Shown: positions 52,572-60,797 of the stretch, piece after piece
Layout: every line of letters starts with the position of its first letter
How positions within the stretch are numbered: position 1 is the first letter of the stretch
NCBI GenBank assembly: GCA_019637295.1
Contig: JAHBVX010000002.1
Location: 744,001-808,000 of the forward strand
Length of the DNA stretch: 64,000 bases
Direction: 5' to 3'
Origin: Polyangiaceae bacterium
GTDB lineage: Bacteria; Myxococcota_A; Polyangia; Polyangiales; Polyangiaceae
Notes under the pieces: generated by a model
Seen by the model: the letters and a program-made list of their open reading frames with translations, nothing else
Database searches by the model: none
What the model was told of the DNA's origin: nothing
Position numbers and translations under genes: made by a program

Positions 52572-52798
52572 CGCGCGTCGCGCTCCTCGCGGAGCACCTC
52601 GGCCGCCGGCCGGGAGAGGTGCCGGACGGGTTGATTCCGGAGCCGATCCAGCACTTCCTGCCGGGTCGGTCGCTCGAGCGCCTTGCGGAGCTCGCGCAGG
52701 ACCAGCTCGGACATCGAGAGCCCCTCGAGCGCCGCCCTTGCCTTCAGCTGCCGGTGGAGCTCAGGCGGCACGTTCCGGATCTGCACCATGGTGGACAT
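52568..52798 (-). CDS. FitA/VapB-like ribbon-helix-helix antitoxin
   Basis: A 76-residue antitoxin. The RHH domain VQIRNVPPELHRQLKARAALEGLSMSELVLREL (residues 5-37) is the FitA type. The C-terminal tail (RLRNQPVRHLSRPAAEVLREER) would wrap the PIN toxin. It is first in the operon, overlaps the toxin by 4 bases, and has a promoter with a 14-bp palindrome directly upstream, consistent with autoregulation by the complex. Confidence 0.9.
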   Translation of the reverse strand: MSTMVQIRNVPPELHRQLKARAALEGLSMSELVLRELRKALERPTRQEVLDRLRNQPVRHLSRPAAEVLREERDAR

Positions 52799-52833
52799 GA
52801 AGAAAGCATGCTTTCATCGTCTCTTCATGTCAA
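52799..52833 (-). promoter_or_regulatory. Antitoxin promoter with 14-bp palindromic operator, leaderless geometry
   Basis: Minus strand: consensus -35 TTGACA (52833-52828), 17-base spacer, -10 CATGCT (52810-52805), then 6 bases to the ATG at 52798. GAAAGCATGCTTTC (52802-52815) is a perfect palindrome covering the -10 box. The remaining 109 bases to the next promoter hold no gene. Confidence 0.7.
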
Positions 52834-52942
52834 CGCAGAGGCTGCTGGCCGATCCGACGCGGAAACGCCTGGTCTCACGACGACCTTGCTCCCTCCCGCT
52901 TCGACGGATTGAGTCACCGTGCCGGTCACGGTGCAATCCGCG

Positions 52943-52976
52943 TTGACGAATTAGCTAACCTAGCTACATTGGGTCG
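52943..52976 (+). promoter_or_regulatory. Phd/YefM-type operon promoter with two TAGCTA boxes
   Basis: -35 TTGACG (52943-52948), 16-base spacer, -10 TACATT (52965-52970), then 6 bases to the GTG at 52977. The self-complementary hexamer TAGCTA occurs twice (52952-52957 and 52961-52966) with period 9, in the spacer. Paired short palindromes are how Phd/YefM antitoxins bind their operators. Confidence 0.65.
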
Positions 52977-53213
52977 GTGACCAAGATCGTGAACATGCAC
53001 GAAGCAAAGACCAACCTCTCGAAGCTCGTCGAAGAGGCCGAGCACGGTGAAGACATTCTGCTCGCCCGCGCCGGAAAGGTGGTCGCTCGGATCGTCGCGC
53101 TGCGGCCTGCTCGAGCGCGGGAGCTCGGCCAGTGGAAGGGGAAGGTACGAATGGCGGAGGACTTCGACGCGCCGCTCCCCGAGGACGATTTGGCCCACTG
53201 GGAGGGCCGCTGA
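52977..53213 (+). CDS. Phd/YefM-family antitoxin
   Basis: A 78-residue antitoxin: KIVNMHEAKTNLSKLVEEAEHGEDILLARAGKVVARIVAL is the Phd/YefM DNA-binding fold, and the C-terminal WKGKVRMAEDFDAPLPEDDLAHWEG is the toxin-neutralising tail typical of partners of Sll0205-type PIN toxins. The GTG at 52977 fits the upstream promoter. Three bases separate it from the toxin gene, so the two form one operon. Confidence 0.93.
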   Translation: MTKIVNMHEAKTNLSKLVEEAEHGEDILLARAGKVVARIVALRPARARELGQWKGKVRMAEDFDAPLPEDDLAHWEGR

Positions 53214-53216
53214 CGC

Positions 53217-53591
53217 ATGCGAGTCCTGCTCGACACGCACGCGCTGATCTGGGCACTGGAGGACAGCGAGCATCTGTCCGGTCGGGCGCGCGAGATCATC
53301 GTCGACCTCGAAAGCCAGGTACTCGTAAGCGCGACCTCCGCCATCGAGATTGCAGTCAAACGGTCGCTGCAGAAGCTCGAGGCGCCCGACGACTTGCTGG
53401 ATGCGATCGCCGCTGCCGGCTTCATCCCAATTACGGTCGACTTCGCCACGGCGGAGCGGCTTGCGTCCCTACCGTTCCACCATCGGGATCCGTTCGACCG
53501 TCTCCTGATCGCGCAGGCGCTCACCGAAGGCGTGCCGGTCGTGACCCGAGATCCCGCCTTCCAAGCCTACCCAGTGTCGACGATCTGGTGA
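53217..53591 (+). CDS. PIN-domain toxin (VapC, Sll0205-like)
   Basis: A 124-residue PIN RNase: RVLLDTHALIWAL with the first Asp, SATSAIEIAVKRSLQKL with the conserved Glu, PFHHRDPFDRLLIAQALTEGVPVVTRDPAF with the D-P-F-D-R motif specific to the Sll0205 subgroup, and TRD as the last acidic site. Catalytic residues are complete. It is paired with the Phd/YefM antitoxin immediately upstream. Together with brnTA and the other PIN module this makes three apparently intact TA systems in the island. Confidence 0.94.
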   Translation: MRVLLDTHALIWALEDSEHLSGRAREIIVDLESQVLVSATSAIEIAVKRSLQKLEAPDDLLDAIAAAGFIPITVDFATAERLASLPFHHRDPFDRLLIAQALTEGVPVVTRDPAFQAYPVSTIW

Positions 53592-53676
53592 TGTATGGCA
53601 GACACGTGGCACCGCACTTGGGAGGCGGCTCGCTGCGGTAGTGGCCTGGTGCCCCGCCATCGGGTACCTTCAAAGC

Positions 53677-54222
53677 ATGCTGACGGCGCGACGATTGGTG
53701 AGAGCTGCGGGCTGGGGTGCGTTGCTCGCCACTGGCGCAAGCTGTGGGGGTGAGTCGAGCGAAGATCCGAGTGGCGCTGGAGGACTGGACGCGGGCGGGA
53801 GCGGCGGAACCGGAGGGACGGGTGGCGCACTCGTGGACGCTGCAGCCGAAGCCTCCTTGCTTCCGACGGAGCCCTATCCGCTGCCCGCGGGTTGCGGGGG
53901 CACGTCCCACGAAGGTGGCTACTGGGGTCAGTGCTGCGAGCTGGTGGACTGCGTCGATCCCGACGGTGGCGTGTGCCCGCCCTTGGACCAGGCTCGCAAT
54001 GTCATTCCAAACTACCCACCGGGTTCGGGCTCCTGCGCTTGCGCTGAACCCCAGGGGCCCTTCGCGCCGCGAGCGCCGGACACGCAAGGCGCGTGTTGCT
54101 ACCTGTACAGCAGCATCGCGTGTGACGGACGACCGTTGCTCATTGCGGGCGCTGCCCGTCGTGCCACCCTCGTGCAGCGCTCCGACTGGGCGAGGGTTCG
54201 TTCGACAGTCTTCGAGGCCTGA
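53677..54222 (+). CDS. Cys-rich lipoprotein preceding a ferritin-like protein
   Basis: A 181-residue lipoprotein: signal WGALLATGASC with Cys23, a Gly/Ala linker, then a Cys-rich domain (PAGCGGTSHEGGYWGQCCELVDC, CAEPQGPF, GACCYLYSSIACDGRPLLIAGAARRATLVQRSDW). The CCYLYSSIACDGRPLLIAGAAR segment is characteristic of a myxobacterial family that commonly precedes a ferritin-like gene. The pair occurs in many Polyangia genomes (general knowledge of the group). ATG at 53677 matches the signal peptide; the frame is open from 53641. It ends 18 bases before the next gene. Function unknown, perhaps metal-linked. Confidence 0.7.
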   Translation: MLTARRLVRAAGWGALLATGASCGGESSEDPSGAGGLDAGGSGGTGGTGGALVDAAAEASLLPTEPYPLPAGCGGTSHEGGYWGQCCELVDCVDPDGGVCPPLDQARNVIPNYPPGSGSCACAEPQGPFAPRAPDTQGACCYLYSSIACDGRPLLIAGAARRATLVQRSDWARVRSTVFEA

Positions 54223-54240
54223 GCTCAGGGCGCGCCTGAC

Positions 54241-54948
54241 ATGACCGATTGGCTGAGCGCGTTCGAGGAGTCGCTGGCCGCCTTCGAGCCCGCCGGACAC
54301 GACCGCAGCGCGCTCGGTCTCGCGGCTGCGGGATGGGCAGAGCGCGCACGCGACGAGCACGCTTCCATCGCGGCGTTCGATCGCTTCTCGCTGGAGCTGC
54401 TGGCCGTCGCGGCGCCGCCGGAGTTGCTCGAAGGCGCCCACGTCGCAGCCCTCGACGAAATTCGTCATAGCCGCCTCGCCTTCGCCCTCGCGTCGACTTA
54501 CGCGGGCGCGCCCATTGGACCGGGACCGCTCGATGTGGATCGGGCGCTCGAGCACGTCGGGTCCCTCGCCCAGCTCGCCGAGGCCACCTTGGTCGAGGGC
54601 TGCATCGGCGAGTCGCTCGCCGCGATCGAAGCCGAGTGGGCAGCGGAGGCAGCCACGGAACCGGCCGCTCGCGCCGCGCTCCAGATCATCTCGGCCGACG
54701 AAGCGCGCCACGCGGAGCTCGCCTGGGCCACGGTTCGCTGGGCAAGCGCCGAGGACCCGGCGTTGACCGAGCGGCTCAGCGCGGTGTTCGAAGAACAGCT
54801 CGCGCGCGCCGTCGCCTTCGCCGAGACCGACTGCTCCAGCGTGGATCTCACGGCGTTCGGGCTGTTGCGTCCCGTTCGGCGTATGGCGCTGCGCCGGGCG
54901 GCGGCTCGCGACATCTTGGAGCCCGCGGCGCGAGTGGCGTTTGGGTGA
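54241..54948 (+). CDS. Ferritin-like diiron domain protein
   Basis: A 235-residue helical protein with the ferritin-like ligand pattern: Glu39 in RDEHASIAAF, ExxH in LDEIRHSRLAF (Glu73, His76), Glu124 in CIGESLAAIEAEWAAE and ExxH in ADEARHAELAW (Glu154, His157). These would form a diiron centre. No signal peptide. Similar stand-alone domains in myxobacteria are paired with the preceding lipoprotein; a redox or iron-handling role is inferred. The start is the ATG at 54241 just after the previous stop. Confidence 0.85.
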   Translation: MTDWLSAFEESLAAFEPAGHDRSALGLAAAGWAERARDEHASIAAFDRFSLELLAVAAPPELLEGAHVAALDEIRHSRLAFALASTYAGAPIGPGPLDVDRALEHVGSLAQLAEATLVEGCIGESLAAIEAEWAAEAATEPAARAALQIISADEARHAELAWATVRWASAEDPALTERLSAVFEEQLARAVAFAETDCSSVDLTAFGLLRPVRRMALRRAAARDILEPAARVAFG

Positions 54949-55114
54949 GTCCGCGTCAGCCCGGGGGTACGCCGGCGTGTGACCACGCCGCCTTCCACAG
55001 TGCCAGCAGCTGTTCAGGGGGAGTCGTGCATGCCAGATCGGCAAGCAGAAGGACCGCCGGCGCCGAGGACCGGAGCGCACCCTCGACTGGACCCCTCCGA
55101 AAATGGTGAGTTTG
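54949..55114. other. 166 bp flanking the tRNA-Gly gene
   Basis: The minus-strand side of this stretch is the 3' flank of the tRNA gene. A frame there (ALRSSAPAVLLLADLACTTPPEQLLALWKAAW) has coding-like composition but no start separate from the tRNA; possibly a small protein remnant. Confidence 0.3.
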
Positions 55115-55186
55115 AGCGGGAGAAGGGATTCGAACCCTCGACGTCCACCTTGGCAAGGTGGCACTCTACCGCTGAGTTACTCCCGC
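55115..55186 (-). tRNA. tRNA-Gly (anticodon GCC)
   Basis: The minus strand reads as a complete cloverleaf: acceptor stem GCGGGAG/CTCCCGC, D-arm with AACTCAGCGGTAGAGT, anticodon arm CCACCTTGCCAAGGTGG with GCC at the loop centre, and T-arm GAGGGTTCGAATCCCTT. The discriminator base is T (U73), as usual for tRNA-Gly. The 3' CCA is not encoded. The gene is 72 nt. Confidence 0.95.
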
Positions 55187-55321
55187 GACAGAGGGGCGGA
55201 GAATACTGGGCAGCCGAGGCTTGTCAAGCGGGTTTCGGGCGGGGAATGGACCGGCCGGGGCCAGCGATCGACGGGTGAGCGGGGGATCGACGGGGCGTGG
55301 GGCTCGCGGGGCCGGGGGGGC

Positions 55322-56869
55322 TCAGTTCGGCTTCTTCACCCAGAGCTCGACGTTGACGTGGCCGAGGTCGCCGGCGCCGTCCTTGCTCCAGCCGCTGGTG
55401 AAGTCGGTGATGCCGCGGCGACGGCCGTCGGCCGCGATGGGATCGTCGTCCGTGGCGAAGTCCACGGCGATGGCCCGGATCGAGACGAAGCCGTTGTCCT
55501 GGTCGGTGATCTCGATCAAGCGCACCTGGTGTGGGTAGTCCGCGAGGGCGGAGGTCTCCAGCTCCCAGTAGGGCGTCGCGGTCGCGCCGGCGGGCTCGAT
55601 GCGTGTGGTGCGGTGCACGTGGGTGTGACCCGCCAGGTGCATGAGCACGTTGTCGTACGCGCCCACGAGATCCGTCCACTCGTCGACGGTGATCGCGGTG
55701 GCCTGCGCGGCGCCGCCGAAGCCGCCGCCGTCGGTGATGTTGCGCGTGCCGTGATGGCTGGTGAGCACGACCCACTTGTTCGCGGCCTTGGCGGCGTCCA
55801 GCGCCGGGAGCAGGAAGTCGACCACGTCCTCGGTGAGGATCACGCCGTCCGCGCTGCCGGTCGGCGCGGCGGTGTCCATCACGATGAAGCGCACTGGCGT
55901 GCCCGGGATGTCGAAGGTGTAGTACGCCTTGCCGTAGGCGATGGTCGCCGAGTCGATGCCGAGCACCCCGGCTGCAGCCAGGCGATCGAGCATCAGGCCG
56001 TGATCCATCAGCGCGCGCTTCGGATCCGGGATCACGTCCTCCAGGGTCATGGGCCCGCCGGGCTTCGACCAGTCTCTCGTGCCGTTCGCGGCCCAGTCGC
56101 CCAGGGCGTCTTGCTCCCGGCCGTAGATGGGGAAGTTTCCCTGCACCAGGACGTCGTGGTTGCCCGTGACCCAGTACCAGGGTGGCAGCAGCCCCTCGGG
56201 GATGAAGGGATCCTTCGGATCGTTGTTGGCGCCGCGTACGGGATCGTCGTCCGCGCCCGAGTCGCACTCGACCTGGGGATCGCCCCCGAGCACGCCGAGG
56301 AACCAGTCCAGCTCGTTCTCTTGGGCGTTGTCCGCGTTGTCCCCGCCGAGCACGACGAAGTCGAGCGGCGTGCTGCGGTGGACGGCGTTGATGGTGCGGA
56401 CGGCGGCGTTGAGGATGCGACACTGGTGCCCCTCTTGCGGACGAAACGCGCCGGAGGTCGGGCCAGCCGTGTCGAAGCGCACGACCCGCGCGGGCGACTC
56501 GTCGTCCGCGAGCTGGGTGTCGGCCAGGTGCACGAAGCGCGTGATCAACTTCGCGCCCGCCCCGGGCGCCGGCGGCGTGGAGTCGTCTAGCGTGAAGCTC
56601 GTCACTGGACGCCCGGGCCCGAGGGTCGTCTCGCCGTAGCCCTCCGCGAGCATCTGGTTCATGTGCGCGACGTCGCGCGGATCGAGCTCGAAGGTCGTCG
56701 ACACCGGGTGCAAAAGCTCGAGGGTGACCTCGGTCGTGAGCGCCGCGCTCTCGAGCTGTGGGAGCGGCTTCGTCGTCCCGAAGGGCTGCTTGCCCTCGTC
56801 GTCCCCCGAGCCACACGCGACACCGAACGCGCCGAGCACCATGCACCCCAGAGCCTCACGTAGCGTCAT
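55322..56869 (-). CDS. Secreted metallophosphoesterase lipoprotein
   Basis: A 515-residue lipoprotein: lipobox FGVAC with Cys19. The calcineurin-like domain has the five blocks: HLADTQLAD (near residue 115), VVLGGDNADN, WVTGNHD, LTSHHG and LAGHTHVHR. These coordinate a binuclear metal centre that hydrolyses phosphomonoesters or diesters outside the cell or at the membrane. The substrate is unknown; the protein is longer than minimal enzymes, with an extra region PVTSFTLDDSTPPAPGAG that often occurs in secreted members. Start ATG 56869 at the signal. It is transcribed toward the tRNA gene. Confidence 0.88.
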   Translation of the reverse strand: MTLREALGCMVLGAFGVACGSGDDEGKQPFGTTKPLPQLESAALTTEVTLELLHPVSTTFELDPRDVAHMNQMLAEGYGETTLGPGRPVTSFTLDDSTPPAPGAGAKLITRFVHLADTQLADDESPARVVRFDTAGPTSGAFRPQEGHQCRILNAAVRTINAVHRSTPLDFVVLGGDNADNAQENELDWFLGVLGGDPQVECDSGADDDPVRGANNDPKDPFIPEGLLPPWYWVTGNHDVLVQGNFPIYGREQDALGDWAANGTRDWSKPGGPMTLEDVIPDPKRALMDHGLMLDRLAAAGVLGIDSATIAYGKAYYTFDIPGTPVRFIVMDTAAPTGSADGVILTEDVVDFLLPALDAAKAANKWVVLTSHHGTRNITDGGGFGGAAQATAITVDEWTDLVGAYDNVLMHLAGHTHVHRTTRIEPAGATATPYWELETSALADYPHQVRLIEITDQDNGFVSIRAIAVDFATDDDPIAADGRRRGITDFTSGWSKDGAGDLGHVNVELWVKKPN

Positions 56870-56876
56870 CTCCTGA

Positions 56877-57242
56877 TCATACGATCGTCATCCAAACTTC
56901 ACCAATGCTTGCGCCGTCCTCTCGTCGATTGGTCGTCCACTCGGCTGCGGCAAGGGACGCTTCGGGGGAGCTCCAGTCGCCGAAGCGCTCCTGAGCCACG
57001 TCGTCCGGGTTCAGGTATTCGACGCCGTGGCTCCAGTGAGTGTCACGGAGTCGTTGGGTCACCGTCGTCTTCCCGGAACCGTTGGGCCCGGCGCCCACGA
57101 GCAGCACCGATCTCACGTCGGCGGATGCCTCCCTGACGAGCTCGTGCAGCCGGTCGTCGCGCGGCTCGAAATTTGGGCTGCCGAAGTTTGCTTGCCGCGT
57201 CTGGGTGGCGGCCGAGACCATCTCAGCGATGCATACGCCCAC
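56877..57242 (-). pseudogene. Truncated zeta-toxin-like P-loop protein
   Basis: The minus-strand frame gives VLLVGAGPNGSGKTTVTQRLRDTHWSHGVEYLNPDDVAQERFGDWSSPEASLAAAEWTTNRRE, the N-terminal half of a zeta-toxin/UDP-GlcNAc-kinase-like ATPase (Walker A GPNGSGKTT near residue 54). The family usually continues for about 100 residues more with a G-x-S-F-x-F-E-T motif; here it ends after 17 unrelated residues at 56877, next to the metallophosphoesterase start. Probably inactive remnant. No epsilon-type antitoxin is visible. Confidence 0.6.
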
Positions 57243-57578
57243 CGACCGCGAGTGACGACGGGGCCGAGCTCGGGCTAGACTGGGACTCGTCCGCCCTGTG
57301 CGGGCGCCGCGGGTCGGAGACTCTCACGTGAGTGTGCCTCGACGTGGAACAATATAAGTGAATGATATCCGATACTCAGGTTAGCCGACCTGGGGTGTAT
57401 TGGGTACACTGTCAGGGAGGGTTTCGGGCTTTCTTGGGGTTTTTGTCGGTCGCGGTGACGCCGAGGGGCCGCTTCCGCGTCGGACCGGCATGCGAGGCAC
57501 ATCCGTGCAGTCTGACAGACGGTGTCCGAGCTCGGGTTGCGCTCTGCCCGCCCCGCAGCTCACATCGGTCTGTCCGTC
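57243..57578. other. 336 bp upstream of recC, no gene seen
   Basis: Includes an AT-rich stretch (57345-57380, GGAACAATATAAGTGAATG) unlike the surroundings and a T-run near 57430. Short frames show no domain. It probably carries the recCB promoter, but no pair of boxes with good spacing is convincing. Confidence 0.4.
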
Positions 57579-60500
57579 GTGAGCGCCTTCTTCATCCATC
57601 GCAGCAATAGGCTCGAGCGCCTGGTAGACGCGCTCACGGCGCTGCTGCGGGAGCCCGTGTCGGGGCCCTTCGACCCGGACGCGGTGGTGGTGCAGGGGCG
57701 CGGCATGGAGATCTGGTTGGGCGGGGAGCTGGCGCGGCGCTTCGAGGTGTGGGCCACGCGCATGCAGTACCCGCGAGGCTTCATCGAGCGGCTCGCGCGC
57801 GAGGTCGTGGGTGACGACGCGCCCGAGGGGCCGCCGCTGTCCGAGGACTTGATCGCCTGGGCGGTGCTGGCCTCGCTGCCGGCGCTGCTCGAGCGCGAGG
57901 AGTTCGTGACGCTGGCGCGCTATGTCGAGGGGGACGCGACGGGCGTGCGCAGGGCGGAGCTGGCGGCGCGCATCGCGACGGTGTTCGATCAGTATCTGAC
58001 CTACCGCCCGGACTGGATCCGGCAGTGGGAAGCGGGGGAGGCGGGCGGTGTCCCCGAGAGCGACCGCTGGCAGCCGGTGCTGTGGCGCGCGGTGTCCGAG
58101 CGCGCGCGGACGCCGCACCTCGGCGTCGCGATCGAGCGCCTGGTCGAGCGCCTTCGCAGCGGTGAGGCCGTCGCGGGGCTGCCGCCGCGCGTGCTGACCT
58201 TCGGGCTGTCCGCGCTGCCGCCGGCGTACCTGCGCGTGTGGGCGGCGCTGTCGCTGCACGTGGACGTGCACGTCTTCTCGTTCTCGCCGTCGCCAGGGCT
58301 GTCGCCGCCGCCTTGGCGTCCTGCGGGCCCGGGGCACCGCAAGCCCGCCCTCGACGTGCCGAGCCCGCTGGTCGCGTCGCTCGGCTCGCTGGGCGCGGAG
58401 TTCGACGACGTGCTGCGCGCCGCGCTGACCGAGTGCGGAGCGACGGTGCGCGACCAGCCCTGCTACGAGCGGCCCGCGGGCGATGGCCTGCTGCAGCGGC
58501 TGGGTGCCGCCCTGTACGACCTGAGCGCGCCGCCCGAGCCCGGGCTCGCGCCGAGGGACGACGCCGCCATCGCCATCCACTCGTGTCACGGCCCCCTGCG
58601 CGAGGTGGAGGTGCTGCGCGACCAGCTGCTCGCGCTGCTCACGCGCCGCGAGCCGCGCGTGCTGCCCGAAGAGGTCGCGGTGCTGGTGCCCGATCTGGAG
58701 ACCTACGCGCCGCTGATCGAGGCGGTGTTCGCGCGGGAGCCAGGGCAACCGGATTTCATCCCGTATCACGTCTCGGATCGCTCCGAGCGGCATGGCTCGC
58801 CGGTGCTCGACGGGCTGCTCCGGGTGATGCAGCTGGTGCGCGGTCGGGTCACCGCGTCGAGCGTGTTCGACGTGCTCGCCCTCGAGCCCGTCGCGCGCCG
58901 GTTCGAGCTCGACACCGCGGCGATCGAGACGCTGCGGGGTTGGGTGAGTGAGAGCGGTGTGCGCTGGGGCATCGACGCGGAGCACCGCGGGGCTCGGGGC
59001 TTGCCTCGCGACGACGCGAACACCTGGCGCTTCGGCCTGCGCCGCCTGCTGCTCGGCTACGCGCTGCCGGGGCAGGGGCAGCGGCTGTTCGAGGGCGTGC
59101 TGCCCTTCGACGAGATCGAAGGCAAAGACGCGGCGCTGCTCGGGCGGCTCGGCTGGTTCACGCGCACGCTGTTCGACAGTATCGCGGAGCTCGAGCGCGG
59201 GCGCACCCTCGGGCAGTGGTGCGCGAGCCTCGACGCGCTGGGCGAGAGCCTGTTCGCCGCGGGGGCGGACACGGCGCGACAGCTCGGGCGCGTGAGTCGA
59301 GTGCTCGCTCGGGCCAGCGAGCAGGCTGCCGCCGTGGGCTTTGACGGCGCGGTCGACGTGGCCGTGATCGCCTCGCTGCTCGAGCGGGCCGCCTCGGCCG
59401 CCGGCGCGGAGCGGGGCTTCTTGTCCGGTGGCGTGACCTTCTGTGCGCTGGTGCCCATGCGCAGCATCCCCTTCCGCGTGATCGCGCTGCTGGGCATGAA
59501 CGACGGCGACTTTCCCCGCTCGCCTCGGCCCACGGAGATGGATCTGATCCGCAGCGGCAAGCTGCCCCGGCGCCCGGGAGATCGCTCCCGGCGCGACGAT
59601 GACCGGCACCTGTTCCTCGAGACGCTGTGCGCGGCGCGAGAGCGGCTGATCATCACCTACACGGGGCAGAGCGTGCGCGACGATCGCCCGCGCCCCCCGT
59701 CGGTGTGCGTGTCGGAGCTGCTCGACACGGTGGCTGAGCGCGTGGTCGAGCACCCGCTGCAAGGCTTCAGCCCGCGCTACTTCGCGGGTCTCGAGCCCGA
59801 GCTGTTCAGCTTCTCGCCGGAGTACGCCGCGGCCGCGAGCAAGCTCCTGGCGGCGCGGCGAGAGACCCGACCGTTCATCACGCGCGCCCTCGCGCGCCCG
59901 GAGAGCTCGGAGATCCGGCTAGACGAGCTGGTGAAGTTCTTCAAATCCCCCGCGGCCTACTTCCTGAATCGCCGCCTGGGGCTGTATCTGGCCGAGGACG
60001 ATCGGGCGCTGTCGGATCGCGAGCCGCTCGAGCTCGACGATCTCGAGCGCTGGAAGCTCGGCGACACGCTGGTGTCGCACCTGCTGACGGACGTCCCGCT
60101 CGATTGCTCGGAGCGGCTCTTGCGCGCCGCGGGCCAGCTGCCCCTCGGCAACACGGGCCAGCTCGAGCTCGAGCAGCTCGCCGAGCGGTGTCAGCGCATC
60201 ACCGAGCTGACCCGTGGGCATCGCGGCGGCTCGGCCCTCGCGCCCCTCGCGCTGCGCGTGCCCGTCGCCGCGGGGTTCGTCACGGGAGTCGCGTCGAATC
60301 GCTTCACCGCCGCCGCGGTGACGCATCGCTACTCGACGGTGAGGCCCAAGTACGAGCTCGAAGCCTGGATCCGCCACGTGGCCCAGTGCTGCATGCCCGG
60401 CGCTGCGCAGCCGGCGGTGCTCATCGGGCGCAGCGGCGAAGCGGCGAAGGCGGTGAAGTGGCGGCCGCTGCTTCCCGGCGAGGCCCAGCAGGCGCTCGAG

Positions 60501-60797
60501 GGGTTGGTCGAGCTGTACCGCGAAGGACAGCAGGGGCCGCTGCCGTTCCTGCCGGACACCAGCGCCCGGTATCACGCTGCCGGCTCGGGCACGGAGGCCG
60601 GGGTCGCGGCCGCAGTGGCCGCGTTCGAGAGCGAGCGCGGAGAGACCGCGTACGATCCGCACCCCGCGCGAGCGTTCGGCGGCCTGCTGCCGCCCTTCGA
60701 CGCGGCCTACGACGCGGGAGAGCGAGCGCTCGACGAGACGCGCTTTCACGCCGTGACCCTGGCGGTCTACCAGCCGCTGTGCGAGGCGCGCACATGA
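57579..60797 (+). CDS. recC: Exodeoxyribonuclease V subunit RecC
   Basis: The 1072-residue subunit of RecBCD that recognises Chi and splits the duplex for RecB and RecD. Typical features: N-terminal FFIHRSNRLERLVDALTALL; RGMEIWLGGELARRFEVWAT; PPRVLTFGLSALPPAYLRVWAALS; IHSCHGPLREVEVLRDQLL; ITYTGQSVRDDRPRPPSVCVSELLD; and LDELVKFFKSPAAYFLNRRLGLYL. Length is near the E. coli value (1122). The GTG at 57579 starts at the first conserved residues; the frame opens at 57522. Its TGA overlaps the recB ATG (ATGA). recD is expected beyond the window. Confidence 0.95.
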   Translation: MSAFFIHRSNRLERLVDALTALLREPVSGPFDPDAVVVQGRGMEIWLGGELARRFEVWATRMQYPRGFIERLAREVVGDDAPEGPPLSEDLIAWAVLASLPALLEREEFVTLARYVEGDATGVRRAELAARIATVFDQYLTYRPDWIRQWEAGEAGGVPESDRWQPVLWRAVSERARTPHLGVAIERLVERLRSGEAVAGLPPRVLTFGLSALPPAYLRVWAALSLHVDVHVFSFSPSPGLSPPPWRPAGPGHRKPALDVPSPLVASLGSLGAEFDDVLRAALTECGATVRDQPCYERPAGDGLLQRLGAALYDLSAPPEPGLAPRDDAAIAIHSCHGPLREVEVLRDQLLALLTRREPRVLPEEVAVLVPDLETYAPLIEAVFAREPGQPDFIPYHVSDRSERHGSPVLDGLLRVMQLVRGRVTASSVFDVLALEPVARRFELDTAAIETLRGWVSESGVRWGIDAEHRGARGLPRDDANTWRFGLRRLLLGYALPGQGQRLFEGVLPFDEIEGKDAALLGRLGWFTRTLFDSIAELERGRTLGQWCASLDALGESLFAAGADTARQLGRVSRVLARASEQAAAVGFDGAVDVAVIASLLERAASAAGAERGFLSGGVTFCALVPMRSIPFRVIALLGMNDGDFPRSPRPTEMDLIRSGKLPRRPGDRSRRDDDRHLFLETLCAARERLIITYTGQSVRDDRPRPPSVCVSELLDTVAERVVEHPLQGFSPRYFAGLEPELFSFSPEYAAAASKLLAARRETRPFITRALARPESSEIRLDELVKFFKSPAAYFLNRRLGLYLAEDDRALSDREPLELDDLERWKLGDTLVSHLLTDVPLDCSERLLRAAGQLPLGNTGQLELEQLAERCQRITELTRGHRGGSALAPLALRVPVAAGFVTGVASNRFTAAAVTHRYSTVRPKYELEAWIRHVAQCCMPGAAQPAVLIGRSGEAAKAVKWRPLLPGEAQQALEGLVELYREGQQGPLPFLPDTSARYHAAGSGTEAGVAAAVAAFESERGETAYDPHPARAFGGLLPPFDAAYDAGERALDETRFHAVTLAVYQPLCEART

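Noticed and set aside
57381-59762. Long minus-strand frame opposite recC
   Set aside because: No motifs, His/Arg/Gln-rich shadow of recC.
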